A stretch of DNA of 64,000 nt from JBFWUW01 sp050247075. GTDB lineage: Bacteria > Planctomycetota > Planctomycetia > Pirellulales > JBFWUW01. Both the position numbers and the translations under genes were made by a program. Where the stretch lies: NCBI GenBank assembly GCA_050247075.1, contig JBFWUW010000033.1, positions 6,370 to 70,369 on the forward strand, read 5' to 3'. Every line of letters starts with the position of its first letter. The first letter of the stretch is position 1. Positions 1-8,917 of this stretch are shown in pieces. The notes under the pieces are model-generated. The model had not been told where the DNA came from. It saw only the letters and a program-made list of their open reading frames with translations, and did no database searches.

Positions 1-1
1 C

Positions 2-490
2 ATGGGAACAACGGTCGTGCCGCGCTCATCCGACTCTACCCCCGTTACGGCGACGAACGGATCGCTGCCTCCCAACTGGATTTGGCAGATTCGTCACGTC
101 ATCCCCAGCGTGCCGCACGAAAGCCGCCGGGTGCTGGACGAATTGCTGGCCCAATTGCGCGAGCAATCCTGGGTTGAGCATGACGTCTTCAGCGTACATC
201 TGGCCATGGAAGAAGCCTTGATGAACGCCATCAAGCACGGCAACAAGCTCGATGCGCGAAAGTGCATCCACGTTGTTTGCAAACTGTCGCCACAAATGTT
301 GCGGATTGAAGTCACCGACGAAGGCTCCGGCTTTGACCCCGCCGCCGTGCCCGACTGCACCGAGGACGACCGGCTGGAAGTCCCCTCGGGCCGCGGTCTG
401 ATGCTGATGAAAAGTTTTATGACAGACGTGGAATACAACGAGCGTTGCAACGGGGTGATCTTGGAAAAGGCGCGTACGCCAGCCGCATAA
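2..490 (+). CDS. RsbW/SpoIIAB-like anti-sigma ATPase domain protein
   Basis: A 162-aa protein made almost entirely of one GHKL (HATPase_c_2) ATP-binding domain. Visible motifs are the N-box EEALMNAIKHGN, the G1 box VTDEGSGFDP and the G2 region GRGLMLMKSF. This is the layout of RsbW/SpoIIAB-type serine kinases and anti-sigma factors, which bind a sigma factor or phosphorylate an antagonist in the cytoplasm. The start is uncertain: an ATG lies at base 2, but the window begins there and the true N-terminus could be further upstream. It ends 8 bp before the helicase start, so the two are probably co-transcribed. No partner sigma factor or anti-anti-sigma factor is visible here, so the target is unknown. 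Confidence 0.85.
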   Translation: MGTTVVPRSSDSTPVTATNGSLPPNWIWQIRHVIPSVPHESRRVLDELLAQLREQSWVEHDVFSVHLAMEEALMNAIKHGNKLDARKCIHVVCKLSPQMLRIEVTDEGSGFDPAAVPDCTEDDRLEVPSGRGLMLMKSFMTDVEYNERCNGVILEKARTPAA

Positions 491-498
491 GCCACTTA

Positions 499-2997
499 AT
501 GCCAGTTGATCCGTCCGCCACGTCTTCGGCCAATCGCGACGAACTGGCCCTGCGCTATCTCGAACAGTTGCCCTTTGCGCCGTACCCCGTGCAAGAGCAG
601 GCGCTGTTTGCCTGGTTTGGCTCGGACGAAGGAGTGCTGGTCTGCGCCCCCACCGGCACCGGCAAAACGCTGATCGCCGAAGCGGCGGCCTTTGAGGCGC
701 TGCATACCGGCTCGACCATCTACTACACCACCCCGCTGATCGCCCTTACCGACCAGAAGTTTCTGGAGATGCAGGCCGCGGCCGAACGCTGGGGATTTGC
801 CAAGGAAGATGTCGGCCTGGTGACGGGCAACCGCCGTGTGAACCCCCACGCCAAGGTGCTGGTGGTCGTGGCCGAGATTTTGCTCAACCGTTTGTTGCAG
901 CCCGAGGCCGACGATTTCAGCCAGGTCTCGGCCGTGGTGATGGACGAGTTCCACAGCTTCGCCGATCCAGAGCGGGGCATCGTGTGGGAATTCACACTGG
1001 GGCTGCTGCCCAAACATGTGCGGCTGTTGTTGCTGTCGGCCACGGTGGGCAACGCGGTTGATTTTCTGGGCTGGTTGAAGGCGGCCCACAAGCGGCGGTT
1101 GGAACTGGTGCAAAGCACCGACCGTAAAGTTCCGCTGGCCTTTCACTGGGTGCCCGACAAACTGCTCAACGAGCAGTTAGAGATCATGGCCGACGGCGAT
1201 GACGAAACCCGCCGCACGCCGGCGTTGTTGTTCTGCTTCAACCGCGAGGAATGTTGGTCAGTGGCGGAGGAACTCAAGGGGCGTTCCATGCTGGCCGCCG
1301 GGCAGCAAAAGCGGCTGACCGAAAAGCTCGACCGCCACGACTGGTCGCGCGGGGCCGGGCCCAAGCTTAAACAGATACTGCTCCGCGGCGTGGGTGTGCA
1401 TCATGCCGGCCTGCTGCCGCGTTATCGGCGGATCGTGGAAGAACTGTTTCAGCAAAAGTTGCTCTCGGTTTGCGTCTGTACGGAGACACTCTCGGCGGGT
1501 ATCAATCTGCCGGCCCGATCCGTGGTGCTGCCTTGCCTCATCAAGGGTCCGCCCGGCAAGCTCAAGCTGATCGAAGCCAGCTCGGCCCATCAAATTTTTG
1601 GCCGCGCCGGGCGTCCGCAGTTTGACAAGCAAGGTTACGTCTACGCCTTGCCGCACGAAGACGACGTGCGCATTCTGCGGTTCAAGGAGAAATACGACCA
1701 GATCCCCGAAGACACCAAAGACCCGGGGCTGATGAAGGCCAAGAAGGCCATGAAGAAGAAGATGCCCACCCGCAGCCCCAACCGACAATACTGGAACGAA
1801 CAGCAGTTTGAAAAGCTGCGCACCGCGGCTTCGCGCGATCTTGCCAGCCAGGGTCCGCTACCGTGGCGGATGCTGGCCTACATGCTGCAGCTTTCGCCCG
1901 ATGTGGAACGCGTGCGGCAATTGGTGGCCAAACGCCTGATGGACCCCAAGCGGTTGGAACAAGGGCAGAAGTATCTGCATCAAATGCTGCGCACGCTGCA
2001 TGCGCTTGATGTCGTTCGGCTAGAGCCTGAACCGCCGCCGCTGTCGGCCATGACGGTTGTCGAGCCGCCGGTGCCGGGCCTCGATGCCGCGCCGCCGGCA
2101 CCCAAGCGAACGGCCCTGGCCCAGGCCATCGTCGATGCCTTCAAAAACGAACAGGCCGACAAAGGGGGTGCTTCCCAAATCATCGACGAGCCGGCCGACA
2201 AGCCGCCGCCCGAGTACAAGCCGGAGAAAGCCTATCCCACCGAGCGGATGAAGGATTTTTTCGTGTTCCGCAGCGTCAACCCGGTCTTTGCGTTATTCCT
2301 GATCGAAAAGCTTGCGCTGGCCGACGAGGTGGAACGATTGCAAGCCCTGGAGAGCGTGCTGGAACTGCCCGGCTCGCTGGCCAAGTTTGTCCGCGTCCCC
2401 AAGCCCGACGACATGCCCCCTGGGCCGTTGGCCAGGGAGCATGTCGATCTGGAGATTGTCGCGAGGGGGCTGCTTCCGGCGGACGACTTGTACCCGGCGT
2501 TCGATCCTGATGTACCGTTTGAGGAACGCAAGTACCCACCCACGCTGGCCGACAAGTTGCGGATGCTGTTCGACGCGGAGTATCCGGGCGTGCATGGGGT
2601 CTTCACGCGGCCGGTGTGGGCGGCGGGCGAGTTGTTGCAGTTTGGCTGCGACTTTCAGACCTACGTCACCAGCCATCAGTTGCAAAAGCAGGAAGGGCTG
2701 ATCTTTCGCCATTTGCTGCGGCTGGTGCTGCTGTTGGGCGAGTTCTCGCAGGTTGTGCCGCCCGGCATCGACCCCGCGCGATGGCGCGGCGACCTGCAAA
2801 ACCTGGCCGACCAGTTCACGGCCTGTTGCCGCGATGTCGATCCGCAAAGCACCGAGTATATGCTGGCCCACGCCGCCGACCGAGACATCGTCCCGCACGA
2901 GCCGCCCCTCGAGGAGACATCCCCCCCGCCGACCCCGGACGAAGTCGCCGAGGAGGCCGCCGACGAAGGCTTTGGGGCCGGAATTCTCGATGAGTGA
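499..2997 (+). CDS. Ski2-like superfamily 2 helicase (DEAD/DEAH with DUF3516-type C-terminus)
   Basis: About 832 aa from the ATG at 499. A TTG at 445 is in frame, but it overlaps the preceding gene and adds nothing conserved. Motifs in order: Walker A APTGTGKT (about residues 50-57), DEFH in place of DEAD/DEVH, LSAT (motif III), then the Ski2-type second domain with GVGVHHAGLLPRYR, a TETLSAGINLP box and FGRAGRPQFD (motif VI). These mark an ATP-dependent nucleic-acid helicase of the Ski2/Mtr4/Hel308 branch. The long C-terminal half resembles the DUF3516 region annotated in similar actinobacterial and planctomycete proteins (from memory). Residues about 505-590 are Pro/Ala-rich and may be a linker. 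RNA processing or DNA repair are both possible; the sequence does not decide. Confidence 0.85.
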   Translation: MPVDPSATSSANRDELALRYLEQLPFAPYPVQEQALFAWFGSDEGVLVCAPTGTGKTLIAEAAAFEALHTGSTIYYTTPLIALTDQKFLEMQAAAERWGFAKEDVGLVTGNRRVNPHAKVLVVVAEILLNRLLQPEADDFSQVSAVVMDEFHSFADPERGIVWEFTLGLLPKHVRLLLLSATVGNAVDFLGWLKAAHKRRLELVQSTDRKVPLAFHWVPDKLLNEQLEIMADGDDETRRTPALLFCFNREECWSVAEELKGRSMLAAGQQKRLTEKLDRHDWSRGAGPKLKQILLRGVGVHHAGLLPRYRRIVEELFQQKLLSVCVCTETLSAGINLPARSVVLPCLIKGPPGKLKLIEASSAHQIFGRAGRPQFDKQGYVYALPHEDDVRILRFKEKYDQIPEDTKDPGLMKAKKAMKKKMPTRSPNRQYWNEQQFEKLRTAASRDLASQGPLPWRMLAYMLQLSPDVERVRQLVAKRLMDPKRLEQGQKYLHQMLRTLHALDVVRLEPEPPPLSAMTVVEPPVPGLDAAPPAPKRTALAQAIVDAFKNEQADKGGASQIIDEPADKPPPEYKPEKAYPTERMKDFFVFRSVNPVFALFLIEKLALADEVERLQALESVLELPGSLAKFVRVPKPDDMPPGPLAREHVDLEIVARGLLPADDLYPAFDPDVPFEERKYPPTLADKLRMLFDAEYPGVHGVFTRPVWAAGELLQFGCDFQTYVTSHQLQKQEGLIFRHLLRLVLLLGEFSQVVPPGIDPARWRGDLQNLADQFTACCRDVDPQSTEYMLAHAADRDIVPHEPPLEETSPPPTPDEVAEEAADEGFGAGILDE

Positions 2998-3120
2998 CCA
3001 ACCGTAGCCGCATCGCTCTCGCCAAGCGGGCTTGAAGCTAGTTTGATGGGCCAATCCAAGTAGAAGCTGTCAGCCGTCAGCTTTCAGACGCCACATATTG
3101 GCTTGGGCGATTGGCCTGCT

Positions 3121-4491
3121 TCAAATCACTTCATGCAACGGCAGTATGCCGCTGTCTACCAGGTATTGCGGCACGCCCGACTGATCAAAGATGCGGATGT
3201 TGGTGGCGTCGATGCCCGCGTTCTTGTAGAGCGTGGCAAAGACTTCCTGGAACTTCACCGGCCGCTCTTGGGGGTACTCGCCCAGGCGGTTGGTGCTGCC
3301 GATGGCCTGTCCGGTGCGCATGCCGCCGCCGGCCAGCAGCGCGGTGTTGGCTTGCGGCCAGTGGTCGCGGCTGTTGTTGTTGTTGATCTTGGGGGTGCGT
3401 CCGAACTCGCCCCACACCACGACCGAGACATCGCGGTCGAGGCCCCGTTCGTGCAGATCGGTGACGAGGGCAGCCAGGCCGCTATCCAGCAGCGGGAATT
3501 CCTCGCGCGATTTGGGGTAATTCATGCCATCGGGCCCGTGCCAGTCCCAGCGGCTGTAGTTGAGCGATACGAACCGCGCGCCAGCCTCGACCAAGCGGCG
3601 GGCCACGCACATGTTTTCCACCATCGGCGGCGCGCCGTCACGTTGGAATTCCTCGCGGCTCTTGCCGTACCGCTCCACGATTCGCGGGTCTTCATTGGAT
3701 AGATCGAGTGCTTCAGCCAGTTTGCTGTCGGTCAGAATGCCCATCGCTTGTTGCGAGTAGACATCCATGCTTTGCATCACCCCCTTGGCGTCGGCCTGGC
3801 GGCGGAAGCGGTCGAAGGCACCCATCAGTTGTGTGCGGTCTTGCAGGCGCTCCAACGATATGCCCTGCAATACCATGTTGTCGGACGTGCTGCGGGCTTG
3901 CCGCCCCAGCAAATTGAAGGGGGCATGCTGAACGCCCAAAAAGCCGCCGTCGCCCGGCTCCCCCCAACCGCGGTTGCCGCATTGATACATCAGCGCCAGA
4001 TTAGGCGGCACGGCGGGGTTGGCCGCGCCTTGCACTTTGCTGACCCAGGCACCCGCCGAAGGCCAGCCGCCCGGCGGCATGCGGCCCCCTTTGCGGCGGC
4101 CGGTCATGCATTGGTAGGCATCGTGGCCTCCTTCGGAGTCGCTGAGCGAGCGGACAGGGATGAACTTGTCCATCATCGTCGCCATCTTGGTGAACAGCTC
4201 GCTGACTTCAATGCCCGGCACATTGGTCTGAATGGTGTTGAACTCGCCGCGAATTTCCAGCGGCGCGTTCGGCTTGGGATCCCACATATCAATATGCGAA
4301 GGCCCGCCCGGCAGATAGATATTGATGATCGCCTTGTGCGACAGGCGATTGCCTGGCCCTTCGGCCCGCAACGTATCCGCCAGAGAAATTCCACCCAGCG
4401 CCATGCCGCCAATGGTCAAGAAATTACGGCGCGAGACGCCATCGCAAAAACCTTGTGCCTGACGATGCGCGCGGCCTTGGATCGTAATCAT
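3121..4491 (-). CDS. DUF1501 protein (Tat-exported, sulfatase-fold)
   Basis: 456 aa from ATG 4491; an upstream in-frame start at 4572 would add a non-conserved leader. The N-terminus carries a twin-arginine-type signal, SRRNFLTIGGMALGG, so export in folded form is likely. The body has DUF1501 hallmarks: YLPGGPSHIDMWDPKP, a long central region and VVWGEFGRTPKINNNNSRDHWP. DUF1501 is an alkaline-phosphatase/sulfatase-fold family hugely expanded in planctomycetes, usually without known substrate. It is normally encoded beside a DUF1549/DUF1553 protein, but none is adjacent here: it is convergent with the helicase and divergent from the Gly-rich secreted genes. It is therefore an orphan copy. Confidence 0.88.
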   Translation of the reverse strand: MITIQGRAHRQAQGFCDGVSRRNFLTIGGMALGGISLADTLRAEGPGNRLSHKAIINIYLPGGPSHIDMWDPKPNAPLEIRGEFNTIQTNVPGIEVSELFTKMATMMDKFIPVRSLSDSEGGHDAYQCMTGRRKGGRMPPGGWPSAGAWVSKVQGAANPAVPPNLALMYQCGNRGWGEPGDGGFLGVQHAPFNLLGRQARSTSDNMVLQGISLERLQDRTQLMGAFDRFRRQADAKGVMQSMDVYSQQAMGILTDSKLAEALDLSNEDPRIVERYGKSREEFQRDGAPPMVENMCVARRLVEAGARFVSLNYSRWDWHGPDGMNYPKSREEFPLLDSGLAALVTDLHERGLDRDVSVVVWGEFGRTPKINNNNSRDHWPQANTALLAGGGMRTGQAIGSTNRLGEYPQERPVKFQEVFATLYKNAGIDATNIRIFDQSGVPQYLVDSGILPLHEVI

Positions 4492-5005
4492 GGTGCTGGC
4501 TCTTTGGCGTTTGTGGTGGAGTGACTGGGGGCAATGTCCGCCTGAGGCCGCGTAGCAGGGCGCGGCCGGCATTGCTCCTTAAATATCGACAACGCTTGAT
4601 ATGTTATGCCAGCCAAAGTATGCCGTCAACATATTCTGAACGCCAAGGGGTCGCCAGCAACGCTAGCCAACGGGGAAATCGTCAAGAAACCTTATTGCTG
4701 ACGCGGGAGACGGCTCATGCATGGCGATTGACGATGGAATCGCCTCCTGCAACCGCACATCCTCGGTCTCATTCGGTCGGTGGGGTTAATTTTGCCGATT
4801 TTTCGCTTGGTAAGCGGTTGGGGGGCGGGTATGTTCAACCGTTGAGGACCGGTTGGGCCAGACTGTGGCAATGCTTGTTGCCCATTTTGGCCCCCTCGGA
4901 GAGGCCCATCCGTTTTGTTTGTGGACAGTCGTCCGCGGCGGATGGCCGAGGTTGCCTGGTGCTTGCTTGTTTTGTTTCCCGGAACACGAGAAGAAGGAGA
5001 TTGCC
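4492..5005. other. Divergent 514-bp intergenic region
   Basis: Lies between the divergent starts of the DUF1501 gene (4491) and the first Gly-rich gene (5006), so it must hold promoters for both directions. A strong Shine-Dalgarno (AAGAAGGAG) sits at 4991-4999 for the rightward gene. I see no convincing -35/-10 pair, no conserved protein in any frame and no recognisable RNA element. Confidence 0.5.
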
Positions 5006-5833
5006 ATGAGACATTTCTCACAGGGTTGGCGCGCGCTTGTAGCATTGTGTGTGGTGGGGACCGGCAGCGTCGTTCATGGGGCGGAAAAGCTCCCCTTTGT
5101 CAAATCGGGCCCTTACAACGCCGACCACCAAACCGTGGAGTTGTTCGCGGCGCTGGAAAATGGCGAGATCGACGTCAAGTTCATCCCGAACGATTCGACC
5201 TCGGCCCAGGTGCTGATCGAGAACAAGACCCAGCAGCCGCTCAATGTCCGCCTGCCGGCCGCTTTTGCCGGCGTACCCGTGTTGGGCCAGTTTCAACAAC
5301 AGCCGGGCGGATTCTTTAACGGCGGTGGCCAACGAGGGGGCGGACAGCAAGGAGGGGGCCAAAATCAATCGACAGGCGGCGGGTTTGGCAATGGACAACA
5401 AAATGGCCAGCAGAACGGACAAGCCAACGGAAATTTCTTCAATGTGCCGGCCGAGCGGGTCGGCTTGATGAAGGTCAAACTGGTCTGCCTGGAACATGGC
5501 AAGCCCGAGCCCCGCGCGGCGATTCCCTACAAGCTGGTGCCAATCGCGGAATTTAGCGACAAGCCCGAGGTGGCCGCTTTGTGCAGCCTGTTGGGGGATG
5601 GCAAGGTGAGCCAAAAAAGCGCTCAATTTGCCGCCTGGCATTTGGCAAACGATATGAGCCAGGAGGAACTAGCCAGCAAGAAAATTCATCACCTGGACGG
5701 CTCATCCGAGCGGTTTTTTACGGCCGATCAGGTCCGTGGCGGCAAATTAGCCGTGGCGGAAGCCGAAAAAATGGCCCAAAGAGCTGCGGTTGGCACGGCC
5801 ACGTCGGCCGTGAAAACGGCCGCCGCCCAGTAA
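5006..5833 (+). CDS. Secreted Gln/Gly-rich protein, paralogue of the next gene
   Basis: 275 aa from ATG 5006, chosen because the ribosome-binding site AAGAAGGAG sits just upstream and the first 25 residues form a signal peptide (WRALVALCVVGTG then VHGAEK). Three parts: an N-terminal domain (about 30-105) with NADHQTVELFAALENGEIDVKFIP and an AFAGVPVLGQF end; a low-complexity Gln/Gly/Asn tract (about 105-145); and a C-terminal domain (about 145-265) starting FFNVPAERVGLMKVKLVCLEHGK and including AAWHLANDMSQEELASKKI. Both domains align along their length with the next gene. I do not recognise a characterised family. Secreted and structural, or assembly-associated, is the most that can be inferred. 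Confidence 0.8.
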   Translation: MRHFSQGWRALVALCVVGTGSVVHGAEKLPFVKSGPYNADHQTVELFAALENGEIDVKFIPNDSTSAQVLIENKTQQPLNVRLPAAFAGVPVLGQFQQQPGGFFNGGGQRGGGQQGGGQNQSTGGGFGNGQQNGQQNGQANGNFFNVPAERVGLMKVKLVCLEHGKPEPRAAIPYKLVPIAEFSDKPEVAALCSLLGDGKVSQKSAQFAAWHLANDMSQEELASKKIHHLDGSSERFFTADQVRGGKLAVAEAEKMAQRAAVGTATSAVKTAAAQ

Positions 5834-5921
5834 TTTTGGTACGAAACTGTTGCAGTTGCCGATTTCCGAACCATAATCGTATTTGTCCATGCAGCCCGTG
5901 CAAAACCGGAGAGATGGGGAT

Positions 5922-6776
5922 ATGAAACGTACACGAACCAGTGGCAAGTTGTTCAAGTTGGCGGCCGTTTGCCTAGCCGTGACCAGTCTGGCCGCAATGG
6001 GGGCCAAACGGAGCGGCCCGCGCCTTAAGCTAGGCGAGTTCAACCCCGATCACGAAACGATCGAATTCTTCGAAGCGATGGACAGCGGCGAGATCGAAGT
6101 CAAATTCATCCCCCGCGACAGCACCGAAGCCAACGTCATCATCCGCAACAAGACCGACAAGCCTTTCAATGTTAAGTTGCCCGGCGCTTTCGCCGGGGTG
6201 CCGGTGTTGGCACAGTTTGGCGGCGGCGGCGGCATGGGTGGTGGCGGCATGGGTGGTGGCGGCATGGGTGGTGGCGGCAACCCAGGTGGCGGCGGCGGCA
6301 TGGGTGGCATGGGCATGGGCGGCGGCGGCATGGGCGGCGGCGGCATGGGCGGTGGTGGTGGCGGCGGGTTCTTCAATGTCCCGGCTCAGAAAGTCGGCAA
6401 GTTCCGCGTCCCCTTCATGTGCCTGGAACATGGCAAGAAAGACCCGCGTCCGGGGGTGCCGTATAAGATCATCCCCATCGAGCAGTTCACCACGAACACC
6501 TCGGTCCATCAGCTTTGCACCATGTTGGGCCAAGGCAATCTGAACCAGCGCGCCGCGCAGGTGGCCGCTTGGCACTTGGCCAACGATATGAGCTTTGAGG
6601 AATTGGCCGCCAAGAGGATCGAACGCCTGGATGGATCGAGCTATACGTATTTCTCCCGTCAAGAAATCTTGGCTGGCGTGCAAATCGCCCGCGTGGCGAT
6701 TGCCGATGCCCCGGAAGCCAGCACCGAATCGACGGCTGCGGTGGCTTCGCCCGGCCTGGAAGCCGCCAAGGAGTAA
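5922..6776 (+). CDS. Secreted Gly/Met-rich protein, paralogue of the preceding gene
   Basis: 284 aa from ATG 5922, preceded by a GGAGAG-type ribosome-binding site; a TTG at 5883 is in frame but unlikely. The N-terminus is a signal peptide (LFKLAAVCLAVTSLAAMGA). The N-terminal domain (NPDHETIEFFEAMDSGEIEVKFIP) and C-terminal domain (FFNVPAQKVGKFRVPFMCLEHGK, AAWHLANDMSFEELAAKRIERLDGSS) match the upstream gene closely. Between them lies an almost pure Gly/Met tract of GGGGM units (roughly bases 6220-6366). It lies 88 bp after its paralogue and before a strong terminator, so the pair is probably one transcript produced by tandem duplication. Function unknown. Confidence 0.8.
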   Translation: MKRTRTSGKLFKLAAVCLAVTSLAAMGAKRSGPRLKLGEFNPDHETIEFFEAMDSGEIEVKFIPRDSTEANVIIRNKTDKPFNVKLPGAFAGVPVLAQFGGGGGMGGGGMGGGGMGGGGNPGGGGGMGGMGMGGGGMGGGGMGGGGGGGFFNVPAQKVGKFRVPFMCLEHGKKDPRPGVPYKIIPIEQFTTNTSVHQLCTMLGQGNLNQRAAQVAAWHLANDMSFEELAAKRIERLDGSSYTYFSRQEILAGVQIARVAIADAPEASTESTAAVASPGLEAAKE

Positions 6777-6807
6777 CAAGCAAGTTACCATCAACGCAAG
6801 ACTTCTT

Positions 6808-6844
6808 AGCCGCGCGGTCCCCATTGGCCCGCGCGGCTTTTTTT
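6808..6844 (+). terminator. Rho-independent terminator after the Gly-rich gene pair
   Basis: A GC-rich stem, AGCCGCGCGG pairing with CCGCGCGGCT, encloses a short loop and runs straight into seven T residues. It lies 32 bp after the stop of the second Gly-rich gene and points rightward. Confidence 0.85.
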
Positions 6845-7036
6845 GCGCCTTGTCCATTGCCCTTCCCTGGCGGGCAATCGCCTGATTTGTCCCCCCAAAA
6901 TGGGCTTTCCTAGGCGACAAGGGGTTCCCTCTTGGGATAGAATGAGGAGACTAACGTTTGCCCCAAACGTTTCCCGCCCGGCCTTCCCACCTACCTGCCG
7001 GATACAACTTCGGCGATTGGCACTATCCACCGGCCC

Positions 7037-8188
7037 ATGCTCGACTTTGATTTCCATCTACGCACGCGCATTATCTACGGTCCCGACAAGGTGTCGTCGC
7101 TGGGTGCGTTAGCCGGCGAAATGGGGGCACGGCGGGTGTTGTTGGTCAGCGATAAGGGGATTGTGGAGGCGGGGCACGCGCAGCGGGGTATCGACTCGCT
7201 GAAAGCAGCCGGTGTAGAGGTCACCCTGTGGGACGGCGTAGCCCCCAATCCCACGACCGAATGCGTGGAAGCCGGCCTGAAATTGGCCAAACGGTTTGAG
7301 CCGCAACTGCTGGTTGGCCTGGGGGGTGGCAGCTCGCTGGACGCCGCCAAGGGGGTCAATTTCCTGTACTCCAACGGCGGGCGGATGCAGGATTATTGGG
7401 GCACCGGCAAAGCCACCCGCGAAATGCTGCCGATGATCGCCGTGCCCACCACCGCCGGCACCGGCAGCGAGATGCAGTCTTATGCCCTAATTTCCGACGC
7501 CCAGACCCATGTAAAAATGGCTTGCGGCGACAAGAAGGCAACCTGCCGCGTGGCCATTTTGGATCCCACGTTGACCGCCACGCAACCGCCGCGGGTGACC
7601 GCGTTGACTGGCATCGACGCCATCGCCCATGCGATTGAAACGTATGTCACCCGCAAGCGCAACAGCGTCTCCTTGGCTTTCAGCCGCGAGGCCTGGCGGC
7701 TGCTGGAGGAGAACTTCAGCATTGTGCTGCGCGAGCCCGACAACCTGGAAGCCCGCGGGGCCATGCAACTAGGCGCGGCGTTCGCCGGCCTGGCGATCGA
7801 GAACAGCATGCTCGGCGCGGCGCATGCGCTGGCCAACCCTTTAACATCCCACTTCGACATCGTGCATGGTGAGGCGGTAGCGCTGATGCTGCCGCATGTC
7901 GTCCGCTTCAATGGAGCGTCGCATAACGGCTGGTACGGAGAACTGCTACAATCAACCAGCGGCCTCAACGGTGCCCCCAAGGCATCCGCCGGCGCGGCCG
8001 GCTTGGCCGAGTTTCTGGCGGAGTTGGCCGCCGGAAGCGGCCTGGCCACGCATTTGTCGCAAGTTGGCGTTAAGCACGACGCGCTGGAACAACTGGCGGC
8101 CGACGCCGCGCAACAATGGACCGGCACCTTCAACCCGCGACAGGTAGAACAGCGCGATTTGCTGCAACTGTATGAAGCGGCTTTTTAG
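7037..8188 (+). CDS. Iron-containing alcohol dehydrogenase
   Basis: 383 aa, the usual length for the iron-dependent (class III) alcohol dehydrogenase family. The N-terminal Rossmann-like half has GLGGGSSLDAAKGV (about 94-107), the family NAD(P)-binding signature, followed by VPTTAGTGSEM. The metal ligands are all present: D194 and H198 in GIDAIAHAIE, H263 in GAAHALANPL and H277 in HFDIVHGEAV. It should oxidise an alcohol or reduce an aldehyde with NAD(P); the substrate cannot be told from the sequence. It follows a terminator, so it is probably transcribed from its own promoter between 6845 and 7036. Confidence 0.92.
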   Translation: MLDFDFHLRTRIIYGPDKVSSLGALAGEMGARRVLLVSDKGIVEAGHAQRGIDSLKAAGVEVTLWDGVAPNPTTECVEAGLKLAKRFEPQLLVGLGGGSSLDAAKGVNFLYSNGGRMQDYWGTGKATREMLPMIAVPTTAGTGSEMQSYALISDAQTHVKMACGDKKATCRVAILDPTLTATQPPRVTALTGIDAIAHAIETYVTRKRNSVSLAFSREAWRLLEENFSIVLREPDNLEARGAMQLGAAFAGLAIENSMLGAAHALANPLTSHFDIVHGEAVALMLPHVVRFNGASHNGWYGELLQSTSGLNGAPKASAGAAGLAEFLAELAAGSGLATHLSQVGVKHDALEQLAADAAQQWTGTFNPRQVEQRDLLQLYEAAF

Positions 8189-8230
8189 AGTGAATATCGC
8201 AAACAATGACTTTGCCTGTGGGATCCCGGT

Positions 8231-8674
8231 ATGTTGCCGGAATTACTATCGACTGGTGACTTGCCTGACGGTGTTCATCGTGCCACGCTGGAAGATGTGA
8301 TTGAGCGATTCGGAACGACAACACCGCAACGTCGAATTGTCGCGGAGCGGCTGACGCGTATTGTCGGAATTGCTGAGGCGACAGAGTGCCTCGAAAGGTT
8401 TGTCATATTCGGGTCGTTCGTCACGGCCAAGCCCGATCCGGATGACGTAGACATTTTCATGATTATGGACGACCGTTTCTCAGCGGCATCCTTGTCGAGA
8501 GATGTTGGCATCTTATTTGACCATGGCGCGGCACAGGCCGTATTTGGAGCAAGCGTATTTTGGATGCGTCGGCTGGCCACCATGGGAAACGAGCAAGGTA
8601 CCGTAGAATATTGGCAAGTGACTCGCGGCCCTGGAAGCAGAGGCATTGTGGAGATTATCTTGGAGGCACCATGA
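8231..8674 (+). CDS. DUF6932-like nucleotidyltransferase-fold protein
   Basis: 147 aa. The N-terminus LPDGVHRATLEDVIERFG and the central GSFVTAKPDPDDVDIF match my memory of the DUF6932 family. The second block is a nucleotidyltransferase-fold signature: a G-S pair (61-62) followed by a D-x-D (D72, D74) that would bind metal. No function is established for the family as far as I know; related minimal nucleotidyltransferases (MNT) act in MNT/HEPN toxin-antitoxin pairs. Its stop overlaps the start of the next small gene (ATGA), which indicates translational coupling. Base composition here is lower in G+C than the neighbours, suggesting transfer. Confidence 0.65.
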   Translation: MLPELLSTGDLPDGVHRATLEDVIERFGTTTPQRRIVAERLTRIVGIAEATECLERFVIFGSFVTAKPDPDDVDIFMIMDDRFSAASLSRDVGILFDHGAAQAVFGASVFWMRRLATMGNEQGTVEYWQVTRGPGSRGIVEIILEAP

Positions 8675-8874
8675 TTCTTAATGACAACGAACTTATCCGC
8701 ACGCTGGATCGCATTAAGTGGTTTCAAGAGCAGGTTAGAAACCTACGAAGCGTCGAAACGGATCCAACCAATTTCCGCCTGTCATCTTCGGGCTTTATCG
8801 CCGAACTTGACCGAATGCAACTGGAGGTTCGCGAGTACCTAAGCCGGCTGCCATCGGAATTAGCCGCGACTTAA
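8671..8874 (+). CDS. Small protein coupled to the DUF6932-like gene
   Basis: 67 aa from ATG 8671, preceded by GGAGG at 8662-8666 and overlapping the upstream stop by four bases. The sequence is charged and predicted mostly helical (LIRTLDRIKWFQEQVRNLR, LDRMQLEVREYLSRL), with no signal peptide or membrane segment. I do not recognise the family. Size, coupling and partner suggest it works with the nucleotidyltransferase-fold protein, possibly as a toxin-antitoxin-like pair, but nothing in it resembles HEPN (no R-x4-6-H motif). Confidence 0.6.
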   Translation: MILNDNELIRTLDRIKWFQEQVRNLRSVETDPTNFRLSSSGFIAELDRMQLEVREYLSRLPSELAAT

Positions 8875-8917
8875 TTTTGATTCTCCGCGATTTTCCCGTA
8901 TTCACCGCGAGCCCCCC

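Noticed and set aside
2998..3120. Terminator between helicase and DUF1501 gene
   Set aside because: The gap holds only short CAGC repeats (CTGTCAGCCGTCAGC) and no stem with a T tract.
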